From NCBI GenBank assembly GCA_934281605.1, contig CAKQXD010000002.1:1-64000 (forward strand): 64,000 nt of DNA, read 5' to 3'. Within the stretch, counting starts at the first letter, position 1, and every line of letters starts with the position of its first letter. The stretch is from an uncultured Clostridia bacterium (GTDB lineage: Bacteria > Bacillota > Clostridia > Peptostreptococcales > Anaerovoracaceae). Positions 51,437-59,824 of the stretch are shown one piece after another. The notes beneath the pieces were generated by a model that saw nothing but the letters and a program-made list of their open reading frames with translations, was not told where the DNA came from and made no database searches. A program made the translations under genes and the position numbers.

Positions 51437-52417
51437 ATGAAACGAGTTTTTTCGGGCGTACAGCCTACAGGCAACATCCATATAGGAAATTATTTGGGAG
51501 CACTCAGACAGTTCGTAGAGCTGCAGGAAGAAAATGAATGTATCTACTGCATCGTAGATCTCCATTCCATCACGGTACCGCAGGATCCTAAAGAACTGCG
51601 CAAGCATATTCTAGATGTGGCGGCTCTTTATCTGGCTATCGGTATCGATCCTAAGAAATCTATCGTGTTCGTGCAGTCGGACGTCAGCGGACATTCGGAG
51701 CTTTCCTGGATCCTGACCTGCAACTCCTACACGGGAGAACTTTCCAGAATGACGCAGTTTAAGGATAAGAGCAAAGGTAAGGAATCTGCACCGACAGGAT
51801 TATTCACTTATCCGATCCTTATGGCAGCAGATATTCTGCTCTACGATACAGATATCGTTCCGGTTGGAAACGACCAGAAGCAGCACATCGAAATCTGCCG
51901 CGACATCGCGATGCGTGTCAATAACAAATACAAGGATACTTTCGTGATCCCGGATGGAAGATTTTTAAAATCGGGAGCACGCATCATGTCGCTTGATGAT
52001 CCGACTTCCAAGATGAGCAAGAGCGCAGAAAATGTCCACAGCCGTATTTCTCTGCTGGATGAGGACAGCAAGATCAAGAAATCCATTATGCGTGCGACCA
52101 CCGACTCCGACGGCGAGATTCGCTTCGATCCGGAAAATAAGCCTGGCGTCAGCAACCTGCTGAGCATTTACAGCGCATTTTCCGGTGAATCCATCGATGA
52201 TATCGTAGCAAAATACGCTGGATGCGGTTATGGAGATTTCAAAAAAGATCTGGTTGGAATCACCCAGGAAGCTGTTGCTCCGATCAAACAGAATTTCAAT
52301 GAGATCCGTGAATCAGACGAACTGAAAGCCATCCTGCGCGACGGTGCAGAAAAGGCAAATACTATCGCCGAAAAGACCATGAAGAGAGTCAAGGAAAACT
52401 TCGGACTGGGATTTTAG
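51437..52417 (+). CDS. trpS: tryptophanyl-tRNA synthetase
   Basis: Class I aminoacyl-tRNA synthetase charging tRNA-Trp. The HIGH-type motif is NIHIGNYLGALRQF, the KMSKS motif is SKMSKSAENVHSRI, and GNDQKQHIEICRDIA matches the family. It has 326 residues. It begins 25 nt after gyrA with no T-box leader, so it should be read from the gyrase transcript. Confidence 0.96.
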   Translation: MKRVFSGVQPTGNIHIGNYLGALRQFVELQEENECIYCIVDLHSITVPQDPKELRKHILDVAALYLAIGIDPKKSIVFVQSDVSGHSELSWILTCNSYTGELSRMTQFKDKSKGKESAPTGLFTYPILMAADILLYDTDIVPVGNDQKQHIEICRDIAMRVNNKYKDTFVIPDGRFLKSGARIMSLDDPTSKMSKSAENVHSRISLLDEDSKIKKSIMRATTDSDGEIRFDPENKPGVSNLLSIYSAFSGESIDDIVAKYAGCGYGDFKKDLVGITQEAVAPIKQNFNEIRESDELKAILRDGAEKANTIAEKTMKRVKENFGLGF

Positions 52418-52435
52418 AAATTAGAACTTAGAAGG

Positions 52436-52469
52436 CAAGCGGCATTTGGATCCCAGGTGCCGCTTTTGC
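52436..52469 (+). terminator. terminator after trpS
   Basis: AAGCGGCA ... TGCCGCTTTTG with a 13-nt loop. Confidence 0.75.
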
Positions 52470-52485
52470 AGTATAAGGAGACATC

Positions 52486-53475
52486 ATGAACAAATTACTG
52501 GTCATCGGCAAGGAGGGGCGGCTTGCCAAGTACGCCCCGGACCCGGAAAAACTCAAGGAATATGATATTGTTTACGCTCCGGTGGGAGCACCGGATGAGG
52601 AACTTCTCTCAAAAGGCAGAGACGCTGACTTTATTCTGGTAGATGCCATCGGGAGCATATCGGCAAACGTGATCCGGCAAATGAAAAATTTGAAGCTGAT
52701 CCATTCGGAAGGCGTCGGTTATCAGGGCGTGGATATGGCTGCTGCAAAGGAATGCGGTGTTTACGTATGTAACTGCAAAGGAATGAACGCTTCCGCAGTG
52801 GCGGAGCATGCGGTGCTCCTGATGCTGGGAGTGCTGCGGGACGTCTGCGGCGGCGACCGGAACGTCCGGGCAGGCAAGCAGATCGAAACCAAGGAAAACT
52901 ATATGATCCAGGGAAGTCTCACAGAGCTTTCGGAGTGCACGGTGGGTCTCATAGGATTCGGTGATATTGCAAAAGCTACCGCTCGGCTTTTGCGTGCTTT
53001 TGGTGCAAAGGTGTTCTATACAAAGAAGTCCCCTGCTCCGCCGGATGTAGAAACACGTTATGGCGTATCGTTTTTGCCGCAGGACGAACTTTTAGCAGTC
53101 AGTGATATTGTCAGCCTGCACGCACCTGTCAACGATGAAACGCGTTATATGGCGGACACAGCGTTTTTCGAAAAAATGAAGGATACTGCGTATTTGATCA
53201 ATACATCCCGCGGTGAGCTGGTGGACAGCAAAGCACTGGTTACTGCTCTGGAATCCGGCAGCATTGCAGGCGCCGGACTGGATACTATCGATGGCGAACC
53301 GGTAAAATCCGACAATCCTCTTCTTCAGATTTCCGAGGAAGCAGGCAAAAAGCTGCTGCTCAGCTGCCATATCGGCGGCATCACCCGCGCCTCCTTCAGC
53401 CGCGGATACGCCATGATCCTGGAAGCTATGGAAAAAGTGAGCCGCGGCGAAACGCCGGATCATATTGTGGGGTAA
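52486..53475 (+). CDS. D-isomer-specific 2-hydroxyacid dehydrogenase
   Basis: NAD-dependent reductase/dehydrogenase of D-2-hydroxyacids. The Rossmann motif is GLIGFGDIAKATARLL. The catalytic Arg is in NTSRGELVD, Glu in DTIDGEPVKSDNP, and His in CHIGGIT. At 329 residues it is close to the glycerate/phosphoglycerate/lactate dehydrogenase group. Two copies of the octamer CTGCAAAG lie 30 bp apart near 52741-52778. The substrate is not predictable. Ribosome binding site AAGGAG; probably its own unit, after the trpS terminator. Confidence 0.9.
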   Translation: MNKLLVIGKEGRLAKYAPDPEKLKEYDIVYAPVGAPDEELLSKGRDADFILVDAIGSISANVIRQMKNLKLIHSEGVGYQGVDMAAAKECGVYVCNCKGMNASAVAEHAVLLMLGVLRDVCGGDRNVRAGKQIETKENYMIQGSLTELSECTVGLIGFGDIAKATARLLRAFGAKVFYTKKSPAPPDVETRYGVSFLPQDELLAVSDIVSLHAPVNDETRYMADTAFFEKMKDTAYLINTSRGELVDSKALVTALESGSIAGAGLDTIDGEPVKSDNPLLQISEEAGKKLLLSCHIGGITRASFSRGYAMILEAMEKVSRGETPDHIVG

Positions 53476-53824
53476 ATATGTCATCTGCCATCTGCATTCC
53501 CTAATGGTTTTGTAGTGAAGAAACATGGTGACAATCGGCTTAATGGAATCTCTGACCATGTTACTGATATGCAGAATTCGAGAAACAGCATACATACTCC
53601 CCAGAAAAATCTAAAAGAAACTATTTTATATGAAAGATACTTTGCATTTTTTCAAACTGCTTATTTTGCCAGGAAGGTATGATATAGGGGGAATTCTCCT
53701 TTTTTAAGAGTTGAACGGGAAGTATGACAGATAAAAGAAGCATAAATATCAATGCAACGACTGCAATCAGCCAGGTAGTTGCTGCAATCGATTTAGAAAC
53801 TTCGACTATGTAAGCAATACTGAT
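53476..53824. other. intergenic stretch without recognised features
   Basis: About 350 bp, AT-richer than the upstream core genes. Only short interrupted frames are present; this may include the decayed 5' part of the TetR-like gene that follows. Confidence 0.5.
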
Positions 53825-53998
53825 ATGAAAAAGAAAAATCTGTATTACAATGATTTTCTTGCTGAGTATGCATTAGGAGCTTTTCTTTCTACGGTAAGCT
53901 ATTGGTATTATCATCAGGAAAATATGTCTGCAGAAGAACTTGCATCCATGATTTATGACTTAACAACAGAAGGGATTTTCACTGGAAAGCGAGAATAG
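53825..53998 (+). pseudogene. C-terminal remnant of a TetR-family regulator
   Basis: 57 codons whose sequence (YALGAFLSTVSYWYYHQENM, then SAEELASMIYDLTTEG) resembles the ligand-binding C-terminal domain of TetR/AcrR repressors. The N-terminal DNA-binding half is missing; upstream frames are broken by stops (for example around 53812). It marks decay in an accessory region. Confidence 0.6.
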
Positions 53999-54049
53999 CT
54001 TTATGAATAAATATTTAGGATGCAGTGGAGACGACATGATTCATAGTGA

Positions 54050-54078
54050 TTGAAAATCAAGGGGGATTGGGGTATAAT
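54050..54078 (+). promoter_or_regulatory. promoter of the GACA-repeat leader
   Basis: TTGAAA (54050-54055), 17 nt, TATAAT (54073-54078). The transcript would cover the small repeat-containing ORF, the hairpin at 54249 and the surface-protein gene. Confidence 0.78.
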
Positions 54079-54135
54079 AAAAAGCAAGTTTAAAAATGAG
54101 AATATTTGCAATTTTTTTGATCAGGAGTTGACAAT

Positions 54136-54270
<135 letters not shown>

Positions 54271-54327
54271 AACGGGAGATACGTTTTTTATTTGGAAAAA
54301 TTGTTATAAGAGTGAGAGGGAATACTT

Positions 54328-55863
54328 ATGGAAACAAAAAGGAAAATTATAGGTGTTTTGCTGGCGTTATGTATTGCATTGATCTTTGTACCGACAACAG
54401 CGTTGGCAGAAGAAAATGGGCAAAGCAGCAAGACTGTTATCACATCGGTAGCAGAGCTACAACAGTTTGCACAGGACGTTAATTCTGGGAAATATGATAA
54501 CAAAACAGATGCGATTGTAATGCTGAATGCAGATCTGGATCTCAGCGGAGTCAGCTGGACTCCGATTGGAGTTTCTGATTCGGATGGAAATGTAAAGCAC
54601 TGTTTCAGTGGCAAGTTTTACGGAAATGGTCATACGATTTCTAATCTGGATTTTTCCAGTGTGTATGGCAATGGCAGAGAATTAATTGGAGGTTTCTTTG
54701 GATATATTAAAAACGCTGAAATTTCCGGTTTAAATATCAAAGGGAAAATCGATATAAATTCAACTAAAGATTACACTTATTTTGGCACGATAGCAGGATA
54801 TGCAGAGAAAAGTAACTTTTCTGACTGTGTATCAGATGTATCTTTTACGAACAATGATAACTATGTATATGGTACTCTGGGAATGATTGGATACGCTAAG
54901 AATACGAAAATAAGTTACTGTGAAAACAAGGGGAATCTTAATATAACAGGAGATCTAGGAAGCCTTTATGCCGGTGGAATTGCGGGATTTTTAGCTCAAT
55001 CAGAAGTAAGGTACTGTAAAAATACTGGTGATACGATATTTTCTGCACCGCATGGTGGTAGTATTGTCGGACAGGCAGGTGAAAATTCTAAAGTTACTAA
55101 CTGTTACGCGACAGGAAAACTGACTCCAATTGGAAAAGGAATCAGTGATATTGGAGGAATTGCAGGAACCATGAGCAAGGGTGCGATCATTAGCCACTGC
55201 TATTTCGCAGGAGATATTGATTTATCACAATACACAGCGCCTCTTCCGTATGGAAGATTTGGTGGCATTGTCGGTAAGTCTGATGCTGATTCTGTCACGT
55301 TCGAAAACAACTACTTTGCAGAAAAAGAAAATGTTACATCCGGTGGGAAGGGCGTAGCCGCAGGCACAGCGAAAACGTTAGACTATATGAAAACCGAAGA
55401 GTTTTATAAAGAAATCAAAGGAAACGGCGGGGATTACATCTATAATCCTGGCGGCACACCGGTTTTCCCTGCATTGAAGTACAGCGTGTCCTTTGCAGTA
55501 ACCCCAGAGGATGCATCGAATGTCAGCATCGAGGTCAATGGACAGAAAGTGACGAATGGCTCAATGGATCTGGCAGCAGGTACGTATACTGTAAAGGCGA
55601 CTGCGGATAATTGTGAAGTTTTGACAAAAGAGATTACCATAAGTGCCGACACTGCAACGCATATGCAGATCCTGGCTCTCAACACGAAACAGACCGATGC
55701 TGTAACTCCAGCTGGAAAGACAGATCAGAGTAAGAATAACACAAGTGCTCAGACAGGAGATTCCATGAATCTGGGGTTATGGATCGCATTGCTGCTGATC
55801 AGTGGCGGAGCGGCAGCAGGAACGGCTGTTGTCAACAGAAAGAAAAAATATAGCACAAAATAA
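54328..55863 (+). CDS. secreted GLUG-repeat surface protein with TGD wall-sorting signal
   Basis: A 511-residue surface protein, paralogous to the one at 5023-6576. The signal peptide (residues 1-27, ending TALA) is followed by a DLDLSGVSWTPIGVS domain and by GLUG-type repeats (IGGFFGYIKN, AGGIAGFLAQ, IGGIAGTMSK, about 115-300). A PEGA-like beta domain (VEVNG..., about 385-450) and a linker follow. The end is SAQTGDSM (TGD about 476-478), a hydrophobic helix and a basic tail. Codon use is more AT-rich than in its paralogue. The GACA-repeat leader upstream makes it a candidate phase-variable antigen. Function (adhesion, matrix) is not shown. Confidence 0.75.
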   Translation: METKRKIIGVLLALCIALIFVPTTALAEENGQSSKTVITSVAELQQFAQDVNSGKYDNKTDAIVMLNADLDLSGVSWTPIGVSDSDGNVKHCFSGKFYGNGHTISNLDFSSVYGNGRELIGGFFGYIKNAEISGLNIKGKIDINSTKDYTYFGTIAGYAEKSNFSDCVSDVSFTNNDNYVYGTLGMIGYAKNTKISYCENKGNLNITGDLGSLYAGGIAGFLAQSEVRYCKNTGDTIFSAPHGGSIVGQAGENSKVTNCYATGKLTPIGKGISDIGGIAGTMSKGAIISHCYFAGDIDLSQYTAPLPYGRFGGIVGKSDADSVTFENNYFAEKENVTSGGKGVAAGTAKTLDYMKTEEFYKEIKGNGGDYIYNPGGTPVFPALKYSVSFAVTPEDASNVSIEVNGQKVTNGSMDLAAGTYTVKATADNCEVLTKEITISADTATHMQILALNTKQTDAVTPAGKTDQSKNNTSAQTGDSMNLGLWIALLLISGGAAAGTAVVNRKKKYSTK

Positions 55864-55891
55864 ATAAACATAAATCTAACTGACACATACT

Positions 55892-55944
55892 ATAAAATCT
55901 CTGCTGCCAATACATGTTATTAGGTATCAGGGATTTTATTTTTG
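55892..55944 (+). terminator. terminator after the surface-protein gene
   Basis: AAAATCTCTG ... CAGGGATTTTATTTTT. Confidence 0.7.
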
Positions 55945-56010
55945 TCAATGATGAGAGTGTAGCATTGACAAAACCGGGTTTGCTTTAAAGAAAGGAAGGT
56001 GCACAGCACT

Positions 56011-56032
56011 TTTATGTAACTAGTTACATAAA
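56011..56032. promoter_or_regulatory. 22-bp perfect palindrome, probable operator
   Basis: TATGTAACTAGTTACATA with one or two further matching A/T pairs on each side. A half-size relative, TTATGTAACTAGT, lies at 56171-56183. Both fall in the AT-rich gap 55864-56440 upstream of the permease gene, where no ORF is convincing. Confidence 0.6.
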
Positions 56033-56440
56033 AATATACATAAATTTCTCTCTCAACACTTTAAAATAAAACATAAATGGTAATATAAGGGTGATTATGT
56101 ATAAAATAAAGGGACATTAATCAAAAAATAGTTAAAATAAAAGAATTTAGCCAAAAAATTAAAAAAATAGTTATGTAACTAGTACCAGTATGTCCTATTA
56201 CCCTCCATTCTTACTATTAGGCATTCTAAGTAGCTAAAGAAAATGCAAGGAAAATTATTTGCTATATTTGTATTCTGATTTATACTTTTTTCGCAACAAA
56301 AAATACCAAATTATGGTTTGCAAGACTTGAATTTCTCTAGTAGAATACGCAAGGAGTTAGCGAAAGCTGAACTTTCACGCAATTTTACCTCTGCATCTGC
56401 TCTTTGAATCAGGCAGATGTTTCATGAAAGGATGGTTCAA

Positions 56441-58048
56441 ATGAACAAAATTACTCAGACAGAATTAGGAGGGCTGTTTGAATTAACGCAAGAAGCCCGC
56501 GCTGAGCTTTCCTCATCCAAATATTATAACGAGGACTTGGCACCTACGTCCATTTCTGAAAGAAACTGGACGACTTACAACATCACAATGCTGTGGGTTG
56601 GTATGTCTATCTGCATTCCGGCTCTGGCGCTGTCTTCCAGTTTGATCACAGTGGGTATCTCCCCTTGGATGGCAGTTATCAACGTAGCGATCGCTAACGT
56701 GATTGTAGTAATTCCTATCCTGCTCAACTCGCAGATCGGTACTAAATACGGAATCCCGTTCCCGCTTCTGGCAAGACTGACCTTCGGAAGCATCGGCGCA
56801 CAGGTTCCTGCGATCCTGAGAGCGATCACAGCCTGCGGATGGTGTGCAGTACAGTCCTGGGCAGGCGGCGGCGGTGTTGCAGCACTGCTGAGCATCTTCT
56901 TCGGTTCCAGATTCACAGATGAAACATGGACGATCCGTGTTCCGTCCTGGGGCGGTATGACAGATGTTGCATGCGGACAGATGATCGGATATATCATCTT
57001 CCTCATCTTCGTTGCATGGGTAGCATTCAACGGTATCGAAAAAATCAAATGGGTACAGAACATCGGCGGTCCGGCACTGCTGGTTGTAATGGCCGTACTT
57101 CTGATCTGGTCTGCTAACCTGGCTGGAGAAGAAGGATACACATTCTTTGGCGTAATGAACACACCGGGAGATGACGCCCTCGTAGCAAGCAACGGCGGAT
57201 TCGTTCTGGTATACATGACAGGTCTGATGGGTAACATTGCTTACTGGTCCACAATGGCGCTGAACATTCCGGACTTCTCCAGATATGCTCGCTCCCAGAA
57301 AGACCAGACAGCAGGTCTGCTCTACGGAATGCCGCTTCCTATGGGACTGTGCGCGTTCATCGGAGCATACTTTGCACAGGCAACAAAGATTGCCTACGGC
57401 GAAGCTCTGTTCGACCCTTCCATGATCTTTTATCACCTGGAAAACAAACTGGTCGTACTGCTGGGAGGCCTCGGCGTTATCGCAGCGACCATCACAACTT
57501 GTGTAGGTGCTAACGTAGTTGCTCCGGCAAACGGATTCTCCAACATCGCACCGAAGAAGATCTCCTACAAGACTGGTGTTATCGCAACAGTACTGCTTTC
57601 GTTCTTCGTACTGCAGGCATGGTGGATCTACAGCTCCGGCAGCGCCTACATGACTTGGATGAACGCTTACGGTTCCATCCTGGCACCGATCGCAGCGATC
57701 TTCTGCGCAGATTACTTCCTCTGCAAGCACAAGCGCATCGACATGATGTCCCTGTTCCAGGGTAAGGAAGGCAGATACTGGTACACTAACGGTGTCAACT
57801 GGGCAGCAATCATCGCATGGGTTCTGGCATTCATCTTCCCGCTCATGACATACTTCAACGTAAGCGGACCGTTCTGGAACTTCATCAACTCCATCAACTA
57901 CGTATGGTCCTTCGTGATCGGCTTCGTAGTATATGCACTGCTGATGAAGACCAAGCTGGCTGGAAACTCCTACATCACAGATGAGGAGCACGAAGCATTC
58001 ACAGCTCACGAACACATTGAAGAAGAAATCATCATCGACCAGAAATAG
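56441..58048 (+). CDS. NCS1-family nucleobase/hydantoin/allantoin permease
   Basis: A 12-helix cation symporter of the NCS1 family, which imports cytosine, uracil, allantoin, hydantoins and related rings. Early motifs fit the family: NEDLAPTSISERNWTTYN at the N-terminus and GIPFPLLARLTFGSIGAQVP in helix 3-4. The start is set at the ATG 9 nt after AAAGGA; an in-frame ATG 8 codons upstream is less well placed. A ring-opening hydantoinase and a carbamoyl-amidase are encoded 28 kb away, and this permease could feed them (inference). The codon bias resembles that of highly expressed core genes, unlike its AT-rich surroundings. Confidence 0.88.
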   Translation: MNKITQTELGGLFELTQEARAELSSSKYYNEDLAPTSISERNWTTYNITMLWVGMSICIPALALSSSLITVGISPWMAVINVAIANVIVVIPILLNSQIGTKYGIPFPLLARLTFGSIGAQVPAILRAITACGWCAVQSWAGGGGVAALLSIFFGSRFTDETWTIRVPSWGGMTDVACGQMIGYIIFLIFVAWVAFNGIEKIKWVQNIGGPALLVVMAVLLIWSANLAGEEGYTFFGVMNTPGDDALVASNGGFVLVYMTGLMGNIAYWSTMALNIPDFSRYARSQKDQTAGLLYGMPLPMGLCAFIGAYFAQATKIAYGEALFDPSMIFYHLENKLVVLLGGLGVIAATITTCVGANVVAPANGFSNIAPKKISYKTGVIATVLLSFFVLQAWWIYSSGSAYMTWMNAYGSILAPIAAIFCADYFLCKHKRIDMMSLFQGKEGRYWYTNGVNWAAIIAWVLAFIFPLMTYFNVSGPFWNFINSINYVWSFVIGFVVYALLMKTKLAGNSYITDEEHEAFTAHEHIEEEIIIDQK

Positions 58049-58170
58049 ATTTCAATCAGCTACCAGCGTTTCCTTCGAAATAAAACAATGAAATATAAAG
58101 AATAACAATAAATAACAAATAAATAACACACATAACAACAATCTAATTTCGAACGAAATGATGGAAATAG

Positions 58171-58221
58171 GAGCCCTGGGGTTTATGTAGTCATCTGCAA
58201 AGCCCCGTGGGGCTCTTTTTT
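58171..58221 (+). terminator. terminator after the NCS1 permease
   Basis: GGAGCCC-GGGG ... GCCCC-GGGGCTC followed by T6; the loop contains the octamer CTGCAAAG. Confidence 0.8.
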
Positions 58222-58317
58222 ATTTTTTGCAAAATCTTCGTTTTACAAATTTTCTGGGTAAAAACAAGAATCCCAACAAAAGTCATTGAGAAGCTTATAT
58301 TCTATTTCTTTAAATAA

Positions 58318-58914
58318 GACGAGGATAAGATTTACCGTTTAGCGCGAAAAGAATATTTACAGGAAGCAATACACAGAATTTCAGAAGAATGTGTGATTCT
58401 GAAAACCATGATTCGTAAAACACAGAAACACGGCATGGGTGAAAAGGAAAAACAGCTTTTACTGAAAATGACGGAACTGGATTGCAGAAAAATCTGCTGG
58501 TCAGAAGAAAAATATAACTGGGCAACAGCAGACTATCCTAAAAATACCTTATATCCAGAGAACTTAAAGTATGCCACAAAATCAGGACGAAAAATGCGTT
58601 CCAAGTCAGAACGATCTATCGGAAATAAGCTGGAAGATCGAGGGATCGTGTACTGGTATGATTCTGTTCAGGATTTAGATGGCGGGATCTGCTCCCCGGA
58701 TTTCTGGATTCGCAAGGATTCCGGTCTGTTTGTTATCTGGGAGCACCTCGGTCTTTTAGGCGATTTGAAATACGATAAACAAAACGAACGAAAAATTGAG
58801 ATATATCATGATATGGGATTTCGGGAACATACTAATTTGATCCTGACGACAGAGGAAGACATTGAAAATCCGGGAGTGCTGGACGGGATCATCGAGAGAT
58901 TTTTGTTGACATAA
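58318..58914 (+). pseudogene. N-terminally truncated PD-(D/E)XK nuclease-like protein
   Basis: The C-terminal part resembles a gut-Firmicutes protein family with a restriction-endonuclease-like core. The core motifs are KSERSIGNKLEDRGI (Glu), SPDFWIRK (Asp) and VIWEHLGLLGD (Glu plus His). The reading frame is open from 58318 but the first usable start (GTG at 58393 or ATG at 58408) leaves out the N-terminal half of the family, and an in-frame TAA at 58315 blocks the rest. Upstream DNA (58225-58312) shares short repeats with the noncoding stretch 23090-23546. It may be a dead gene or a short active form; the biological role of the family is unknown. Confidence 0.5.
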
Positions 58915-58934
58915 ATAAGGGATAATGATAATAT
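58906..58934 (+). promoter_or_regulatory. promoter of a small RNA
   Basis: TTGACA (58906-58911), 17 nt, TAATAT (58929-58934), overlapping the end of the upstream gene. Confidence 0.7.
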
Positions 58935-58940
58935 GGACTC

Positions 58941-59010
58941 GGTTAGTCATACATAACCAAAAGATCAAAAACGATCGAAGAAGAGGCTATCCAGTGTAGT
59001 CTCTTTTTTA
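58941..59010 (+). ncRNA. putative small RNA of about 70 nt
   Basis: A consensus promoter is followed by a short segment with a GGTTA/TAACC hairpin, a GATC/GATC pair, and an intrinsic terminator AGAGGCTA ... TAGTCTCT + T6. There is no ORF inside. It does not match a riboswitch I know. It could be a stand-alone RNA or a leader ending before the cohesin gene. Confidence 0.5.
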
Positions 59011-59101
59011 GAATAAATGGGTTAGTTACAACTAACGCTAACACTAAAAAAGCATTCATCATTCATCAATCGTTATTTTTTTCAGGAAAAGGGGATTATC
59101 A

Positions 59102-59824
59102 ATGAACAAAGCAATCAACCTGACCAGAAGCAGAATCGCAGCTGTGCTTGCGGTGTTTTTGTGTATGTTTTTATGCACAGGAATGCTGACGGAAGCTGCG
59201 TTTGCGGATCAAAAAGAAGCGCTGAGTTTTTCATTCGACCGGAATAAGGTGGAGGCTGGAGACACTGTAACGGGTACTCTGGACGCCAATTACGCCGACA
59301 TTACAAACGGAATGATCACCATCACGTATGACAAGGATCTGGAACTGATCCGGGCGGAAAAATCAGCCGGACAGGCGGACGATACTTACGTGTCCATCAA
59401 CGCCAAGACGATGGGAAAAGTGGTCATCGCGTTTTCGGCTATGAAACCGGTGAAACAGGGAGCAATGGTGGATCTGGAATTCAAGGTATCCAGTTCTGCA
59501 AAGGGCGGAAGCACGCTGAAGATTTCGGGCGGTACGCCGGAGATCTACGATTCTGTCAACGATCCGGTCAAGATCACAGTACTGGGACAGACCATTCAGG
59601 TAGCCGCAGGCAGCGGAAACGGCTCTGGATCTGACCAGAACAACGGCGGACAGAACGGATCGGCCGGCAGTGCAGATCAGAACAAAGATCAGAAATCCGA
59701 CCAGACTTCCAGGACAGGAGACGACCAGCCCATCTGGCTTTACATCGCCATAGGTGCGGCAGCGCTGGCGGGCATCGCATACGTTGTAAGAAAGGAGGCT
59801 GTGAAAAAGCATGAGAGCAAATAA
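59102..59824 (+). CDS. wall-anchored cohesin-domain protein
   Basis: A 240-residue surface protein. The signal peptide (about residues 1-35, ending AAFA) is followed by one cohesin-like beta-sandwich (about 38-165). The cohesin pattern is VEAGDTVTGTLDANY, then ITITYDKDLELI, then GKVVIAFSAM, then VDLEFKVSSSAKGG. A Gly/Asn/Gln/Ser-rich linker leads to TSRTGDDQ (TGD about 205-207), a hydrophobic helix and a basic tail, so it should be fixed to the wall or membrane. Cohesins bind dockerins with high affinity. The next gene overlaps this one by 14 nt and encodes a protease with a dockerin-like insert, so this protein is probably its surface receptor. Confidence 0.78.
   Translation: MNKAINLTRSRIAAVLAVFLCMFLCTGMLTEAAFADQKEALSFSFDRNKVEAGDTVTGTLDANYADITNGMITITYDKDLELIRAEKSAGQADDTYVSINAKTMGKVVIAFSAMKPVKQGAMVDLEFKVSSSAKGGSTLKISGGTPEIYDSVNDPVKITVLGQTIQVAAGSGNGSGSDQNNGGQNGSAGSADQNKDQKSDQTSRTGDDQPIWLYIAIGAAALAGIAYVVRKEAVKKHESK

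Noticed and set aside
56341..56440. Known riboswitch upstream of the NCS1 permease
   Set aside because: There is a GCATCTGC/GCAGATG hairpin, but I could not match purine, preQ1, guanidine, xanthine or THF aptamer consensus.
56513..58015. 500-codon minus-strand ORF opposite the NCS1 permease
   Set aside because: Cys/Asp-rich nonsense frame complementary to codon-biased permease sequence; no start signals.
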